Positions 26,583 through 35,290 of a stretch of 64,000 bases of DNA are shown here, one piece after another. The position numbers and the translations under genes were made by a program. Numbering within the stretch: the first letter of the stretch is position 1; each line of letters starts with the position of its first letter. The DNA is from Promethearchaeota archaeon. Its GTDB lineage: Archaea > Asgardarchaeota > Lokiarchaeia > Sigyniarchaeales > SOKP01. The DNA is taken from positions 1 to 64,000 of the forward strand of contig JAHPZA010000004.1 in NCBI GenBank assembly GCA_019058445.1. Direction: 5' to 3'. The notes beneath the pieces are model-generated. The model ran no database searches and was not told where the DNA came from. It saw only the letters and a program-made list of their open reading frames with translations.

Positions 26583-27929
26583 TTATTGCATATCTTCATC
26601 TTCTTTCAATAATTTATCAATCGAATCACGCCATTTATTTGTCCAGCTCTTAACATTATCACCAATTTTTTTACTGACCATCTTCACTCCTATCTCAAAA
26701 GGGGATTCTCCTCCCTCAGGTTTCATAAAAAACCCTCCTATATATCTAAAAACTTGTTTTACGGTGAATTTATCCACCATAAATTCCTTGAAACGAGATG
26801 AAGATTTGAACGTTAACCAGGCAATTAATATGATGATAAATGATAAAATTAAATATATGCGGTGATATAAATCACTGACCTTTAGTCCGGGGTTTATGTA
26901 TGTAGCGAGAATAGGAAAATTGCCTATATAGGTATCGCTTACGAAAAAAGAGCTAAGATACACCATATGGTATCCTAAAGCGATACCCAACACCATTAAA
27001 ACTACTCCTCGTTCTCCAAAAGTTTTCTTCATATGATGTGTAAAATAGACTCTTGATTGAAACTGTACAGGATTCTCAAAAGGTACGGGGCGGTCCGGAG
27101 ATTCCGAAATTCTTCTTGTGAGAACTTGAACTAAATATAATACGCCAAGCAAAAGCATAATAATTTCGATAACTAATGAAAAAGCATTCTCATTTGTGTA
27201 ACCAAAACTCATAATCAAATGATAAAACATAGACATGTTAAAAACTCCCAAAGCAGTCGCAAAGTTCACTGCGCCTGGTTTAGATTCAACTTTTTTAGGA
27301 GCTCCTTTCATCACACCTAACACAATTAAAGAATTTAATACTCCAAAGCAACCAAATATTATAGATGAGGGATCTCCTTGAAAGAACATATAAATATATA
27401 GTGGTAATGTAATTAAAGCAACAATTTTAAGAGCCGATCCAAAGAAAATATGGTCTTTTGGCATTCCTAAGGTAATGACTTTTTTTGGAAAGGAAGTAAA
27501 AAAATACAGGGTTAAGAAGAATAATGAAATCCCGGAAATTAAAATCCACGCAAAAAAGAAAAACAACTTCGCAAACGTAATAATTGGTGAGTCATAAGTC
27601 CAAGTGAGGGAGAAAAATGCAAATATAGAGCCGAATATAATAAGTAAGGCCAGTAAATAATATATAATTATGTTGTTAATCCTTCCTACTACTATCCCTG
27701 TGATAATAATTGCAAATGCTAAAAATAATTCAAATATTAACATCGTTCTAATAAGTTCTAGAGATCCTATTATCCATACATGAAATAACACTGCAAATAT
27801 GGTATTAACCAACATAACCACGAAGACAATTAGAGCAAATAAGATATATTCCTTTTGTTTAAGCTTTTGTACCCCACCAAAGATTCTATTTTTTAAGAAC
27901 CACATTAAAGTACGTTCTAGGTAACTCAT
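26583..27929 (-). CDS. Large multi-pass membrane protein, unknown
   Basis: About eleven to twelve membrane helices in 448 residues. They are followed by an amphipathic C-terminal cytoplasmic tail rich in lysine and acidic residues (GVKMVSKKIGDNVKSWTNKW). The N-terminal 25 residues are basic and cytoplasmic. No transporter signature is seen and I recognise no family. It is divergent from the longin-GTPase gene, with 139 bases between starts, so the two could share control. Confidence 0.5.
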   Translation of the reverse strand: MSYLERTLMWFLKNRIFGGVQKLKQKEYILFALIVFVVMLVNTIFAVLFHVWIIGSLELIRTMLIFELFLAFAIIITGIVVGRINNIIIYYLLALLIIFGSIFAFFSLTWTYDSPIITFAKLFFFFAWILISGISLFFLTLYFFTSFPKKVITLGMPKDHIFFGSALKIVALITLPLYIYMFFQGDPSSIIFGCFGVLNSLIVLGVMKGAPKKVESKPGAVNFATALGVFNMSMFYHLIMSFGYTNENAFSLVIEIIMLLLGVLYLVQVLTRRISESPDRPVPFENPVQFQSRVYFTHHMKKTFGERGVVLMVLGIALGYHMVYLSSFFVSDTYIGNFPILATYINPGLKVSDLYHRIYLILSFIIILIAWLTFKSSSRFKEFMVDKFTVKQVFRYIGGFFMKPEGGESPFEIGVKMVSKKIGDNVKSWTNKWRDSIDKLLKEDEDMQ

Positions 27930-28068
27930 AATAGGAAGAATGATTAGTTTACATAAAAATTTACTCTCCCAATTTATGATTTCTATAGTGGGAACATCTC
28001 ATTTTGGAATTACCAAATTATTTAAATCAATATTTTTCTAGAAATTTAGCAAAATTTTATAATCAATT

Positions 28069-29505
28069 GTGAAAAAGTGCAAAAAAATGCTTAGACAAGT
28101 TTGTGTGATTAAAAAGGATGATATACTTTATGAAAGATTATACGCTAATGCATTAAAAAAAGGGGAAATCGAAGATCTTCGCTTCAAGATCAAGAAAGAT
28201 GCCATTAAAGAAAAGGAAAATATACTTGGGTTTTTTGATTATTACAAATACCGCGTTTCGTACATCGTTGATCTTGAATTAGATATCATCTACATCTTTA
28301 TAACAGGATTGATGGATGATTATTTTAGTTTGATTAAACCTGAAATGGATAGTTTTAAGAATGAATTCTTTGAGCTTTTCGAAACAGAGCTCAATAAGGA
28401 TCAATTGAGTCCAGAAAAAATTGAAATTCTAAATAGCTATATCGATTCGATGCATAAAAATATTAAACCAAAAATTGCTGTAGTTGGATACTCTGGAGTC
28501 GGAAAGACTACAACCAAAAATTTGATTAGAATGGATGAAATACCTTCTCATCATATTCCAACAATTTCGGGAGATGTAGCTATGGCTAAGATCGGAGAAT
28601 TAGAATTTCAAATTTTTGATTTCGCAGGTCAAGAACAATTTAGCTATTTATGGAAAGGTTTTATAAAAGGAAGCAATGCAGTACTAGTAGTTACAGATTC
28701 TACTCCCCTAAATGTAGAAAAAAGCAGATTCTTTATTGATTTGAGAAATGATGAGGCTCCCTATGCCCGCATTGCTATTTTAGGGAACAAACAAGATCTT
28801 GAAAATGCCATGGACGTTGAAAGTATTGAAAATATCTTAGGGATTAAAACATATCCAATGATAGCAAATGAACCTGAGAATCGAGAAAAAATGATCCAGA
28901 TTATTGCTAATATTTTAGACATGAATATCGAAACATCTCCATTATTAGAGGGTTTAGTTAAAGAGGATAAATTTACATCAGAACCAGTAAAAGAAATGAT
29001 TAAAGGAGTGAGTTTAGATGAGAGGAAAGACTATATCAGAGAGATAAATATAGATCAAAAATTATCTAATGAAGTATCTGATGATATAAAGGGTGTAAAA
29101 GTTGAAAATATTTTGAGAAATCATCTTAAAATGATAAATTATACAGTCAAATCAATAAATAATAATGAGGAATTAACGTTCGAAGAGTTTTACAACTACT
29201 TTCAAGATTATACGAGAAATGCACTTGCATGTAGAAATATTGCGCTAAAACAATTTTTAGAAACACAATTCTCCCGCCTGCAAAAATCGATTGAAGAAGA
29301 TGAATTTATCGCCACAAAATTGAAAGATGATGTAGATGCCATAATTAATGCTCTCCTTTGTGCATATCTTACAAAATCTAATCCTCAAAAATATCCGATC
29401 TTTGAAAATATATTAAAAGATTTTACATTTAAAGGATTTGACGCACAGACCATAAAAGATATTCACGCTTATTACTTAAGAGTTATTAATAAATTTGGAG
29501 TCTAA
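28069..29505 (+). CDS. Ras/Arf-like small GTPase with N-terminal longin-like and C-terminal helical parts
   Basis: The central GTPase (about 133-285) has G1 GYSGVGKT, switch I threonine in HIPTISGD, G3 DFAGQEQF, and G4 GNKQD. The DFAGQ glutamine is kept, so hydrolysis is expected. G5 is not clear. The N-terminal 115 residues have the strand-helix pattern of a longin or roadblock-like domain (QVCVIKKDDILYERLYANA; YYKYRVSYIVDLELDIIYIF; then a long amphipathic helix). The C-terminal 190 residues are helical and unrecognised. The fusion suggests a membrane-trafficking-type switch carrying its own adaptor. The start is GTG at 28069, or possibly ATG at 28087. There is no lipidation motif. Confidence 0.8.
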   Translation: MKKCKKMLRQVCVIKKDDILYERLYANALKKGEIEDLRFKIKKDAIKEKENILGFFDYYKYRVSYIVDLELDIIYIFITGLMDDYFSLIKPEMDSFKNEFFELFETELNKDQLSPEKIEILNSYIDSMHKNIKPKIAVVGYSGVGKTTTKNLIRMDEIPSHHIPTISGDVAMAKIGELEFQIFDFAGQEQFSYLWKGFIKGSNAVLVVTDSTPLNVEKSRFFIDLRNDEAPYARIAILGNKQDLENAMDVESIENILGIKTYPMIANEPENREKMIQIIANILDMNIETSPLLEGLVKEDKFTSEPVKEMIKGVSLDERKDYIREINIDQKLSNEVSDDIKGVKVENILRNHLKMINYTVKSINNNEELTFEEFYNYFQDYTRNALACRNIALKQFLETQFSRLQKSIEEDEFIATKLKDDVDAIINALLCAYLTKSNPQKYPIFENILKDFTFKGFDAQTIKDIHAYYLRVINKFGV

Positions 29506-29536
29506 TTTTTTTTTAGATTTAAGAATATCAATAATT

Positions 29537-29563
29537 TTATCTTAAAAACATATGTTTAGATAA
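29537..29563. terminator. Bidirectional terminator candidate
   Basis: TTATCT and AGATAA enclose the palindrome AAACATATGTTT between the convergent GTPase and acyl-CoA synthetase genes. T-rich sequence lies on both sides. The position and symmetry fit a terminator serving both strands. Confidence 0.35.
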
Positions 29564-29605
29564 GAATATTTCATATCGTGATAAAGTTTAGTCATTATAG
29601 GTTCA

Positions 29606-31012
29606 TTACTTTTGAAATGCTAAGGATTGTTGATATTCATACATCATTCTAAAGGCCATAACCGCATGCTTTATCCTTTCTACCACAGGTATATTTAATT
29701 TTGATGCAATATTCATGATAAATTCAAAAACCCAGCGAGAACCAAAACTAACTACTACACACGGCTTATTCGACTTTTCTGATAGTCTTTTTAACAATTG
29801 AAAACCCATTTGTATCCCTTCACCGAAACCTTCGAACTCCTCTAAAGGCCCTCTTGGAACAGTAAAAATAAATAAAATTGCATCAACATTGGTATCATTG
29901 AATAATACTCTAAGCGAAGGGATCAGTGTAGTTCCTTGGGATGGTCCTAAATCAATCGTTCCCCCAATTGATACCCAGTCGGGTATAATTTTTTTTATTT
30001 TTTGAACAGATTCTTCACTTAATGACGCTAAAGTTAATCCTTGGCGTTTTATTTCATCGCAAGCTAAAATGCCTAAACTTCCTGAACCTGTCACTACTGC
30101 AATATTTTTACCTTTAGGGAGAGTTTGAGAAGAAAATATATGAGCAATATTGAATAACTCATAAAAATTATCGACCCGAAAGATTCCAGGGTGTTGTTTG
30201 AACATAGCACCATAAATTCTGTCGTCTCCTGCGATTGAGCTAGTATGGCTTTTGACGGCCCTAGAACCGATATCGCTACGACCGTTTTTTAGAATCAAGA
30301 CGGGTTTTTTCATTTTTTTTAATGTTTTCATCAGTTCTTTGCCTCTTTTTGTGCCTTCTAAGTAAACAGTAATTACTTTTGTTTCTGGATCATCATTTAG
30401 ATATTGTAGCATATCCACCTCATCGACATCAATTTTATTACCGAGCGTTATTGATTTTGAAAACCCTATATTCTGGCTTGAACCCCAATCTATGAATACA
30501 TTACCAAGAACTCCAGACTGAGCTACAATAGAAATATCACCCTTCACTACCCTATGGAATTGTACTTCAGAAGTCGTAAACTCATTACTAAAATTAGAAA
30601 TACCCACGCAATTTGGACCAATTACTCGAGTCTTAGATTTTTTAATTATCTCAACAATTTCATCTTGAAGCTTAATATGCTTATCAAGTCCAGTCTCCGC
30701 AAATCCCGCGGACTCTAATATTATTCCTTTCACTCCCTTTTCAATACTATCTTTTATGGCTTGAGGTACATGCTTATTTCCAACTAAGATAATTGCTAAT
30801 TCAATATCATCAGGAATATCTTTAATATTTTTGTAGGATTTATGCCCTAATATTTCAGTTTTAGTTAAATGGACGGGGTATGTTTTAAATTTTGAATTTA
30901 AGAGATACTTAGTTGTTGTGTAACCAAACCTCAGGGTATCTGAGGCTCCAATAATAGCTATTGACTTTGGATCAAAAAAGTAATCTAAATCTGTCATATA
31001 TTCTAATAACAA
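29606..31012 (-). CDS. ADP-forming acetyl/acyl-CoA synthetase alpha subunit
   Basis: The 468-residue protein matches the alpha part of NDP-forming acyl-CoA synthetase. It has a CoA-binding domain with FDPKSIAIIGASDTLRFGY and a succinyl-CoA-ligase-like domain with RVIGPNCVGISN. The phosphohistidine segment VKSHTSSIAGDD carries the conserved histidine that shuttles phosphate to ADP. The enzyme converts acyl-CoA, ADP and phosphate to acid, CoA and ATP, giving substrate-level ATP in fermenting archaea. The ATP-grasp beta subunit is not adjacent, so it must be encoded elsewhere. The acyl preference is unknown. Confidence 0.87.
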   Translation of the reverse strand: MLLEYMTDLDYFFDPKSIAIIGASDTLRFGYTTTKYLLNSKFKTYPVHLTKTEILGHKSYKNIKDIPDDIELAIILVGNKHVPQAIKDSIEKGVKGIILESAGFAETGLDKHIKLQDEIVEIIKKSKTRVIGPNCVGISNFSNEFTTSEVQFHRVVKGDISIVAQSGVLGNVFIDWGSSQNIGFSKSITLGNKIDVDEVDMLQYLNDDPETKVITVYLEGTKRGKELMKTLKKMKKPVLILKNGRSDIGSRAVKSHTSSIAGDDRIYGAMFKQHPGIFRVDNFYELFNIAHIFSSQTLPKGKNIAVVTGSGSLGILACDEIKRQGLTLASLSEESVQKIKKIIPDWVSIGGTIDLGPSQGTTLIPSLRVLFNDTNVDAILFIFTVPRGPLEEFEGFGEGIQMGFQLLKRLSEKSNKPCVVVSFGSRWVFEFIMNIASKLNIPVVERIKHAVMAFRMMYEYQQSLAFQK

Positions 31013-31167
31013 ATATTTATCTTTAAAAGATAGTAGACCTAATATTCCATGAACCTTAAATATTAGGATATTTGATGTAAATGGTATTTAAAATCCCAGA
31101 TGTTTTTATAGATTATTATAGAATCCTATGATATACAAGAGACATATTTTAGAACTTTGAATAAAAA

Positions 31168-31701
31168 ATGATAACAGGAAGCAAAAATGTTAATATCCAA
31201 ATTATTTGTCCAATATGTAAATCCAAAAAACAGTTAAATATCCCGGAATCAATCATTAATCAAGCAAAGCAATTAACTACAATTTCTATTCAAAAAGGGA
31301 TGTTATGTAATCATCATTTCCAAGCATTTATAGATAAAAACTTTAAAGTTCGTGGTTATCAAAAGATAGATTTTGAAGTGAGCCCTATGAAAAGAGGAGA
31401 TAAAAGCTTTAAAATGGAAAAAATAGGCCGCGCAAAAAATCCCGACAATGAATTATTTGAGAATCTTATTATGGAAGGGAATTATATTGAGTATAAAGCA
31501 AATGCGCTAAATTCCAATGAACTAAAAGTTATTTCTAAAAAAAATGGAACATATAAGAGAAATAAGGACTTGACACTTAAGGAAATATATGAACTCTTTT
31601 GGGATTTTATCGATGAAGATAACAGAGAATTTAGGGAATTAATCATTAAAGATAAAAGAAGGAAGACCTTAAAAAATGCTCTTAAACCTATAGAGCATTG
31701 A
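31168..31701 (+). CDS. Zinc-binding Asgard-type protein, unknown
   Basis: The 177-residue soluble protein begins with a strand leading into CPICKSKKQLNIPESII, then TTISIQKGMLCNHHFQAFI and KNFKVRGYQKIDFEV. Two cysteines plus C-x-H-H could form one zinc site. I associate this N-terminal module with uncharacterised Asgard proteins. The second half is lysine-rich and helical. The gene lies 161 bases upstream of the ABC operon in the same direction, separated by nested palindromes, so it is probably a separate unit. Confidence 0.5.
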   Translation: MITGSKNVNIQIICPICKSKKQLNIPESIINQAKQLTTISIQKGMLCNHHFQAFIDKNFKVRGYQKIDFEVSPMKRGDKSFKMEKIGRAKNPDNELFENLIMEGNYIEYKANALNSNELKVISKKNGTYKRNKDLTLKEIYELFWDFIDEDNREFRELIIKDKRRKTLKNALKPIEH

Positions 31702-31755
31702 TTTATTTTTCTTATTTTCTACTTTTGAAATTTTCTATGAGTTTTTCAATTCTTA

Positions 31756-31796
31756 AAATTGGTTTGTAAAAGGTTTTTAATTTTAAAAACCAATTT
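31756..31796. promoter_or_regulatory. Nested palindromes before the ABC operon
   Basis: Two overlapping inverted repeats. The inner one is GGTTTTTAA-TT-TTAAAAACC, perfect over 20 bases (31772-31791). The outer arms AAATTGGTTT (31756-31765) and AAACCAATTT (31787-31796) are perfect over 10 bp. They sit directly upstream of the TATA-like AATTATATAT (31798-31807) and about 65 bases before the first permease ATG. The best reading is an operator; a terminator for the upstream gene is the alternative. Confidence 0.5.
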
Positions 31797-31862
31797 GAAT
31801 TATATATCTAAATAAAAAGGGATCATTATTTGTTAAAATTATTTCATATTTAGGGTTTATAT

Positions 31863-33011
31863 ATGTATTTAAGTGGATTAGTAAAGAAAGAGTTTGGCAG
31901 GATACAATCAGATAAACGGACATTAGTGTTAATTTTTGTCATTCCTATTATCTTGATTGTGATCTTTGGGCTTACTTCAGGAGGGGGTCCTACTGCATAT
32001 TTTGATACCGCAATCATAACCCGAGATAAAGAACCGTGCGATTGTTATAATTCTACGGATGGTTATGATGATATTTTTATAGACATTGTAGAGGATGATT
32101 GCGAAGCATGGGGTCTCTTTGAAGATTTTGAAAGCGAAGATGATGATGATTTTGATAAAATTTTTGATAAATGTGTCGAATTATTGAGAGATGAAATTAT
32201 TGATGTTTTTATAATATTACCTGATGATTTTTCGGAAACAATTACAAATGATACTAACACAGAAATCATTTATTATATTGATGGTTCCGATCAACAGGCA
32301 AAGGATGCGGTTGAAGTAGCATTGCAAGAACCAATAGGTAAATTTAGATTAGAAATAGATAAAACTACCAATTTTACTACAATGTCTCCCTATTTAGAAT
32401 ATGAAGTACCTTTCTGGGAATCTCAGGTGTTAAATTATGCATTTGCCTTGATTGCATCAATGCTTATCTTAGGATTATTAATGAATCTCACATCCTTGTC
32501 AATTGTTTCAGAAAAACCACTTCCTCGTATGTTGTTAACTCCAACAGCAAAGGACGAGATTATTTTAAGTAAATTAATTGCCAATACAATTATCATGATT
32601 CTACAAGTAACTGAAATTTTCGTAATGTCGGCCATTTTTGGATTATATTGTCTTGGTTCCCTCTTTGAACTTTATTTGGTATTATTAATGACAGGTTTTT
32701 GTGGAATATGTATGGGTTTATTTATTTCAGCAATTTCTAAAACTGAACAAGTTGCTAATCAACTCTATATGATGTTCTTTATAACTGTTATTATGTTTTC
32801 GGGCGCATTCATCAAAATTGATGCCTTGCCACTCGCAATGCAGATCATTATCAATTCACTTCCGTTAAGCCATGCTATCCCTCTTATTGTGAACATTACA
32901 ATGAAAGGACTTCCAATTGATTACGCTCACCTAGGAAGTTTAGCTTTAATATCAACAACCTTTGCCGGTATGGCTTATATCGCATTTAGATTAAAGAAAG
33001 TAGAGGTGTAA
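31863..33011 (+). CDS. ABC-2 type permease, first subunit
   Basis: The 382-residue ABC-2 permease has one membrane helix at the N-terminus (residues 22-42), a large extracytoplasmic loop of about 150 residues, and five helices at the C-terminal end (LNYAFALIASMLILGLL onward). The loop is strongly acidic and carries several cysteines (CDCYNS, DDCEAW and a later KCVE), unlike its partner, so it may be disulfide-bonded or bind cations. It heads a six-gene co-directional operon. ABC-2 permeases export lipids, polysaccharides, drugs or peptides. Confidence 0.85.
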   Translation: MYLSGLVKKEFGRIQSDKRTLVLIFVIPIILIVIFGLTSGGGPTAYFDTAIITRDKEPCDCYNSTDGYDDIFIDIVEDDCEAWGLFEDFESEDDDDFDKIFDKCVELLRDEIIDVFIILPDDFSETITNDTNTEIIYYIDGSDQQAKDAVEVALQEPIGKFRLEIDKTTNFTTMSPYLEYEVPFWESQVLNYAFALIASMLILGLLMNLTSLSIVSEKPLPRMLLTPTAKDEIILSKLIANTIIMILQVTEIFVMSAIFGLYCLGSLFELYLVLLMTGFCGICMGLFISAISKTEQVANQLYMMFFITVIMFSGAFIKIDALPLAMQIIINSLPLSHAIPLIVNITMKGLPIDYAHLGSLALISTTFAGMAYIAFRLKKVEV

Positions 33012-33018
33012 ATAGAGA

Positions 33019-34248
33019 TTGGCAAAATCTAAGACATCCGACAATTGGAGCAGTGGAACTTTTTTTAACAGGCTAAGATATAGTTTATGGAGAATTGTAC
33101 GACAGGTAAAAAAGGAATTCCAGCTCTTGAAAATAGATAAGATGAATTTAGTAATTGCGCTATTGATGCCTCCAGGAATAATTATGCTCTTTGCTTTTAT
33201 GTCCACTAGTGCTTCAGTCACCATACCTGTAAAAGTTAGTGTAGTTAGTTATGATTCCAATACCTTTGTAAATCAAAATAACTACTCGATAACAACAAAA
33301 TGGGATAATTATACCGAAATGTATCTGGATGCGGTAAAAGAATCAGAATTACTAGAACTAATTGAATTTTATGACGCAAGTGAAGATGAAAACGAATATG
33401 CTATGGAAACAGCACGAAATGAGATGCGAGATGGGAATATTGAATGCATCATCGTCATTCCCGTCGAATTTTCGGAGTTATTAACGACTGGCTATCCGGG
33501 GATCATAGAACTTATCCCGGATGCTTCTGATGCCGCTTCAATCCAAGATAAACTTAATGCTGTTCAAGATTCGATTAAAATCTTTGTAGAAGAAAATGAT
33601 CTTGATCCCGAATACGTGCTACAAGAATACGAGGAATTCTCAGTTCCATCCAAGTATAATTTTAGATACAACTATAATATGACCGTCTTATTACCGTTTA
33701 TGACTTTTGGAATTTCCTTTGTGTTAACTATATTAGTAGTCGTCCAGGAAAAACCTATCGCAAGACTTTTACTCACGCCAGTACAAAAAGCTGAGATTTT
33801 ACTTTCAAAATATATTGTTTATTCCATCGTATTAGCACTGCAAGTTTTTTTAGTCCTCACGGTTGCGATAGCTAACGGACTTTATGTTGCTGGAAATGTT
33901 ATTGATTTATTTCTCGGTCTATATATGTTAGGGTTTGCTGGAGTGAGTTTAGGGATGTTTGTCAGTACCGTAAGTAATACTAAAACCGAGGCAAATCAAC
34001 TCTTTTTTGCTCTTTTTATTGTTATTATATTATTAAGCGGTATGTTTGTTCCTATAGATGCAATGCCCGATTATTTACAAAATATTGCATATATTCTTCC
34101 ATTATCTCATGGAGCTCCGATTATCAAAGGAATTCTCTCTAAAGGTAAATCTTTTATTGGATTTGACTTTTTTTGGCTACTTGGTATAAGCTCAGTGCTC
34201 ATTATTCTATCATTCTTGGTAATTAATAGAAAACGATATGAGGTGTAA
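33019..34248 (+). CDS. ABC-2 type permease, second subunit
   Basis: The 409-residue partner permease has the same plan: a cytoplasmic N-terminus of about 45 residues, helix 1 (MNLVIALLMPPGIIMLFAF), an extracytoplasmic loop of about 160 residues and five C-terminal helices. It starts at TTG with GAGGTG ten bases upstream; that site overlaps the stop of the first permease. The two permeases share the core ILLSKYIVYSIVLALQVF-type segment and probably form a heterodimer, served by the ATPases downstream. Confidence 0.85.
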   Translation: MAKSKTSDNWSSGTFFNRLRYSLWRIVRQVKKEFQLLKIDKMNLVIALLMPPGIIMLFAFMSTSASVTIPVKVSVVSYDSNTFVNQNNYSITTKWDNYTEMYLDAVKESELLELIEFYDASEDENEYAMETARNEMRDGNIECIIVIPVEFSELLTTGYPGIIELIPDASDAASIQDKLNAVQDSIKIFVEENDLDPEYVLQEYEEFSVPSKYNFRYNYNMTVLLPFMTFGISFVLTILVVVQEKPIARLLLTPVQKAEILLSKYIVYSIVLALQVFLVLTVAIANGLYVAGNVIDLFLGLYMLGFAGVSLGMFVSTVSNTKTEANQLFFALFIVIILLSGMFVPIDAMPDYLQNIAYILPLSHGAPIIKGILSKGKSFIGFDFFWLLGISSVLIILSFLVINRKRYEV

Positions 34249-34249
34249 C

Positions 34250-35290
34250 TTGATAAGTACTACAGATGTAAAAGAAATCGTTGTTAATGTAGAAAATTTA
34301 GAAGTAAGTTTCGGAGAAAAAAAAATCATACATAAAGTTTCTTTTAATGTAAACCGAGGTGAGATCATCGGATTTTTTGGAATCTCAGGAGCGGGAAAAA
34401 CTACAATAATTCGCGTTTTAACATGTCAGATAAGTCAAAAAAATTGGACGGGATATGTAAAGGTTACGAATCTTAACCCAGGAAGTAAAAAAAATCACGC
34501 AAAAATACTGAGTAATATCGGATATGTCCCACAATTAGAAGAACTCAATCTCTATTATGACTTAACTCCTCTTAAAAATGTGGAGATATTTGCTTCTTGT
34601 TATAACATGAAAAAAAAAGAAGCTTTAGCTATCGCGAAAGAATTATTTTCAATTTTAGATATCCCAGAAGACACTTGGAATAAACCTTTAAAAAAAATGA
34701 GTGGAGGAGAAAAAAAGAGAGTTTCTATGGCTATTGGCTTAATCCACAAGCCGGACATTCTTTTTTTAGACGAACCTACCACAGGAGTTGATGCTGCTAA
34801 GCGCTATGATGTGCTTTCATATTTAAAAAAGCTTAACCGTAGATTAGGTACCACGATGTTCTTAATAACGCATGATATGGAAGCAGCCTTGATTGTAGAT
34901 CGAGCCGCCATTTTAAGAGACGGAAAACTTCTAGAATTTGACTCTAATTCTAATTTGATTACATCATTGCCAAGTAAAGGTTTAGTAGCGCGATTTTCAA
35001 TAGAAAATTTAAATGAGGAAAAAATAAACATTATCAAACAATTTCCAAATGTTAGTAATATTAAAACTATACGAGTTGGCAATGAGACGTTTGAAGTACT
35101 TATGGACGATTTTGAAAAAAACCTCTCAAAATTAATACAGTTCATGATGGAGAAAGGTTTAAAACTCAATGCAATGAGCCGGGATGTTGCTGCGTTTAGG
35201 AGATACTTTCAACTTAGAATTCAAGAAGAAGAAGAGAAAGAGCGCCGGATAAGAATGCAACAAGAAACAAGTGAAGAGGTGCAGTTTTAA
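34250..35290 (+). CDS. ABC transporter ATPase of the ABC-2 operon
   Basis: The protein has Walker A GISGAGKT, Q-loop GYVPQLEELNLYYDLT, signature MSGGEKKRVSMAIGL, Walker B ILFLDEPTTGVD and H-loop ITHDME, so it should be active. The C-terminal 110 residues (after VARFSIENLNEEKINI) form the regulatory domain common in drug- and lipid-exporting ABCB/DrrA-type ATPases, ending in a long charged helix (EEEEKERRIRMQQ). I place the start at TTG 34250, five bases after GAGGTG; an ATG at 34238 lies inside the previous gene. Its stop overlaps the presumed ACG start of the next gene. Confidence 0.88.
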   Translation: MISTTDVKEIVVNVENLEVSFGEKKIIHKVSFNVNRGEIIGFFGISGAGKTTIIRVLTCQISQKNWTGYVKVTNLNPGSKKNHAKILSNIGYVPQLEELNLYYDLTPLKNVEIFASCYNMKKKEALAIAKELFSILDIPEDTWNKPLKKMSGGEKKRVSMAIGLIHKPDILFLDEPTTGVDAAKRYDVLSYLKKLNRRLGTTMFLITHDMEAALIVDRAAILRDGKLLEFDSNSNLITSLPSKGLVARFSIENLNEEKINIIKQFPNVSNIKTIRVGNETFEVLMDDFEKNLSKLIQFMMEKGLKLNAMSRDVAAFRRYFQLRIQEEEEKERRIRMQQETSEEVQF

